Assembly (NCBI RefSeq): GCF_001650635.1
Contig: NZ_LWQU01000104.1
Location: forward strand, 62,001-126,000
Direction: 5' to 3'
Source: Magnetospirillum moscoviense
Lineage (GTDB): Bacteria > Pseudomonadota > Alphaproteobacteria > Rhodospirillales > Magnetospirillaceae
Length of the DNA stretch: 64,000 bases
Position numbers and translations under genes: made by a program. The notes below the pieces were generated by a model. It did no database searches. It saw only the letters and a list, made by a program, of their open reading frames with translations, and was not told the origin of the DNA. Positions 62,054 to 64,000 of the stretch are shown piece after piece (the first letter of the stretch is position 1; each line of letters starts with the position of its first letter).

Positions 62054-63631
62054 TCAGGCTACACGGGCAGAGTTTGGCCGACGAGGCACCCCTTGGGTCG
62101 ATACCGAGACGATGTCGCCCTTGAATCCGTACTCTTGACGCAGCATCGGCTCGATGGCCTTGCGATAATAGCTACCAAGATGTTGGGTCACGATGATCGT
62201 GTCAAGGTTGTGTGCCAATTCTCTGATGTCACAAGGGGATATCTTGTTTTCGTAATTCCGGTGCATGAATTCGTTCCAGTAATCATGGAAACCGGCAACG
62301 TTGTTCCATGAACGGGTTGATAGCCGTTCAAGCACGGTATAGAAGTAATTGCCGCCGCCGAAGATGGCCCAACGGCCCCGATCCGCAAGTTTTGCGGCAT
62401 CCATGATGATACGGTCGCGGCGTTCGTTCTGAAATTCCTTTATCCGCTCGATGTAGTCGATACTCATGTCGTAATCGATGCCACGCAGAATGCCGGCGGT
62501 GTTGCGCAGGCCCTTGTAGTTCTCGTCCTCGGCCCGGATGCTAAGATAATCGTCAAAGTCGATATTAGTGGGCATGTGCCCGTTCTCGACACAATAATCG
62601 TATAGTTCCGTTCCTGGGAATGGCACGAAGATGTAGAAGTGCAGGTTCTCCGGCGTCTGAGTCTTCACCCAGTCGAAGGTCAGTTCCAGGTCTTGGCGAG
62701 ATTGACGGGGCAGGCCGAACATCAGGCCGGTATTGAAGGCGATGCCGCGATCCTTGCAGATACCGATGGCGCGGTTGATCTCTTCGACGGTGATGTCCTT
62801 CCGCATGAAGTCGAGCAGGGCCTGGGAACCGGTTTCGGTGCCGAAGATGATGTCCTCGACCCCCATGTCGATCAGGTTGTCCGCGATCTCTTCATTGAAG
62901 CAATCCACGCGCGAACGGACGAAATACTGAAAATCGGCACCGTGGGCCGCCATTATGGAGCGGAAGGTGGTGACCCGTTTGGCGCTGTAGGTGAAGGTGT
63001 CGTCCAGAAAGTTGATCATCTCGATGCCGTATTTCTTTTTCGCGGCGATGATTTCCTTGGCGACCTCCTCCGTGGGAAGAGGGACGACCTTGCGCGAGGT
63101 CGCGCAGAAATGGCACTTGTACGGGCAGCCCACCGCCAGCATCACCTCCAGCATTTTCTTTTCGCGGATGGTCGCTTCCTGACTGGGCGAGAAGTAGCGG
63201 CGGTAGTAGACGCTCTTGTCGGGGTGCTTTTTGCCCATGATGACCATGCTGTCCAGGCTGCGGTAGCCGTCAAGCAGGTCGGTGAAAATTCCCGCGCCAT
63301 CGCCGGTTACCAGGGCATTGAACAGGCCGGTCGATCTCAGGTCCTCCAGTCCGGCGCCGACGACGTGTGGACCGCCGACGACCACGGGAACCTTCATGGA
63401 CCGGGCAACGCGGGCCACCCGCACGCCGGTGCGTCGTTCGAAGGTCTTTATCGACAGCGCCACCAGATTGGGCTTGATCGCCTCGATCTTTTCGCCGATG
63501 GCGTCTTCATCGTCGCTGTCCGGGAAAAAGATGATATCGACGCTCCAACCGTGCGTTATCGCCATATGTCCCAGCAGCGAGGCGGGTTGGGACATATCTT
63601 CGGAAAAGATGCCGAACAGGAGCTTCATCAC
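62054..63631 (-). CDS. B12-binding-domain radical SAM protein (copy 2)
   Basis: 525 aa. N-terminal B12-binding-like domain (LLFGIFSEDMSQPASLLGHMAITHGW, GGPHVVGAGLEDL), then radical SAM Cys169, 173 and 176 in VGCPYKCHFCATS; ETGSQALLDFM and PFPGTELYDYC are substrate-side motifs. The last 150 residues (about 375-525) are an extra domain with a nucleotide-loop-like WAIFGGGNYFYTVLERL. ATG 63631 has a second ATG at 63628. First gene of the exporter operon. Likely modifies the chain or its carrier; reaction unknown. Confidence 0.87.
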   Translation of the reverse strand: MMKLLFGIFSEDMSQPASLLGHMAITHGWSVDIIFFPDSDDEDAIGEKIEAIKPNLVALSIKTFERRTGVRVARVARSMKVPVVVGGPHVVGAGLEDLRSTGLFNALVTGDGAGIFTDLLDGYRSLDSMVIMGKKHPDKSVYYRRYFSPSQEATIREKKMLEVMLAVGCPYKCHFCATSRKVVPLPTEEVAKEIIAAKKKYGIEMINFLDDTFTYSAKRVTTFRSIMAAHGADFQYFVRSRVDCFNEEIADNLIDMGVEDIIFGTETGSQALLDFMRKDITVEEINRAIGICKDRGIAFNTGLMFGLPRQSRQDLELTFDWVKTQTPENLHFYIFVPFPGTELYDYCVENGHMPTNIDFDDYLSIRAEDENYKGLRNTAGILRGIDYDMSIDYIERIKEFQNERRDRIIMDAAKLADRGRWAIFGGGNYFYTVLERLSTRSWNNVAGFHDYWNEFMHRNYENKISPCDIRELAHNLDTIIVTQHLGSYYRKAIEPMLRQEYGFKGDIVSVSTQGVPRRPNSARVA

Positions 63632-63711
63632 GATCTCACCGGCTGTAATTTAGAATAACTATTGTTTGCTGAAACGACGCGAAAGACAAGCTCGGGAAAG
63701 GCCTTGAACCA
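63632..63711 (-). promoter_or_regulatory. AT-rich gap before the exporter operon
   Basis: 80 bases between the radical SAM start and the fragment upstream, with an A/T-rich core (63637-63680). The promoter of the exporter operon may lie here, but I see no convincing -35/-10 pair and no hairpin terminator. Confidence 0.2.
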
Positions 63712-64000
63712 CTAGGGCTTTGTTGCCACTGCCTCGAACACGCCGGGAAGCCCGAAATATTCTCCGTCATAGAAACGCCGGGGTTCGGGGCCGGCATACC
63801 CCGCGACGCGGGTCTGGCCGTCTCCGGAGAGCCGGACATCGACGAAACCGCAGGCGTTCAATTCGGCGGTCAGCTCCGCCGGCTCAATCAGCAGGTCACC
63901 CTCGGCCTCGACCGGCAGGCCTTGTTCGTACCGCCAGGTCTTGTCGAAGATCTTGGGGATACGGGCGCGCGGGGAAAATCCCTTGGTAGCATTATGGCTG
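63712..64000 (-). CDS. C-terminal fragment, possibly a SAM-dependent methyltransferase (5' end outside window)
   Basis: An open frame enters from the right edge on the minus strand and ends at TAG (63714-63712), showing 95 residues. The part ELTAELNACGFVDVRLSGDG and the C-terminal YFGLPGVFEAVATKP resemble the last beta-strands of class I methyltransferases (helix, CGF, strand). The start is not visible, so standard ORF calling in this window would miss it. Identification is weak; the frame itself is coding-like. Confidence 0.45.
   Translation of the reverse strand, partial: SHNATKGFSPRARIPKIFDKTWRYEQGLPVEAEGDLLIEPAELTAELNACGFVDVRLSGDGQTRVAGYAGPEPRRFYDGEYFGLPGVFEAVATKP

Overview
This is a GC-rich chromosomal window from a Gram-negative bacterium. 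Codon use, the HtpX and RsmB types and the gene mix look alphaproteobacterial, most like Rhodospirillales such as Magnetospirillum; that placement is inference from style, not a database match. Almost the whole window is one surface-polysaccharide locus (O-antigen, capsule or exopolysaccharide). I count 54 protein genes, two of them cut by the window edges. I see no rRNA, tRNA, transposase, integrase or CRISPR array, and no gene-free stretch over 300 bases.

Layout. 1-11740 (+): a heparinase II/III-family gene cut at its 5' end, an asparagine-synthase-type amidotransferase, a GT2, an SGNH hydrolase, an O-antigen ligase/polymerase-like protein, a multi-spanning GT-C-like protein, then a sugar module (SDR, zinc-ribbon methyltransferase, SDR, GT2). 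11731-17034 (-): galE, cysC, a second amidotransferase, a GT2 and a UDP-glucuronate decarboxylase. 17225-18436 (+): a nucleotide-sugar 6-dehydrogenase behind a good sigma70-type promoter. 18449-20910 (-): wecB, a SIS isomerase and a sugar-1-phosphate nucleotidyltransferase. 21032-26571 (+): housekeeping htpX and rsmB, then gmhA, gmhB, an AAC(3)-fold N-acetyltransferase and a polysaccharide-deacetylase-like protein. 26565-50179 (-): a 17-gene run, nearly all overlapping or closely spaced, from an MBOAT acyltransferase down to a Gfo/Idh/MocA dehydrogenase. 50363-54543 (+): four mutually overlapping genes (acyl carrier protein, ATP-PPase, malonyltransferase-like AT, amidotransferase). 54509-63631 (-): a radical SAM gene, Wzm/Wzt ABC export genes, three glycosyltransferases and a GT-C-like membrane protein. 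A methyltransferase-like fragment runs off the right edge.

How the genes fit together. Sugar-nucleotide supply includes GalE, WecB plus dehydrogenase (UDP-ManNAcA or similar), Uxs (UDP-xylose type), part of a heptose pathway, and a WbpB/WbpE/WbpD/WbpI-like set that would make a 2,3-diacetamido uronic acid. Two of those steps (dehydrogenase and N-acetyltransferase) sit on one fused polypeptide. Assembly uses about nine glycosyltransferases, and export uses Wzm/Wzt with a long Wzt C-terminal domain. Decoration appears unusually elaborate: six AsnB-type amidotransferases, an MBOAT with SGNH partners, a WbpG-like ATP-PPase, two B12-binding radical SAM proteins and a GMC oxidoreductase.

The best candidate for an undescribed system is the 50363-54543 operon facing the MBOAT operon. 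Its AT keeps the Ser-Arg-His set of malonyl-CoA:ACP transacylases. I propose it loads malonyl onto a dedicated carrier protein, the adjacent AsnB-type enzyme may amidate it, and the MBOAT may transfer the product to the glycan. The residues are seen; the pathway is inference.
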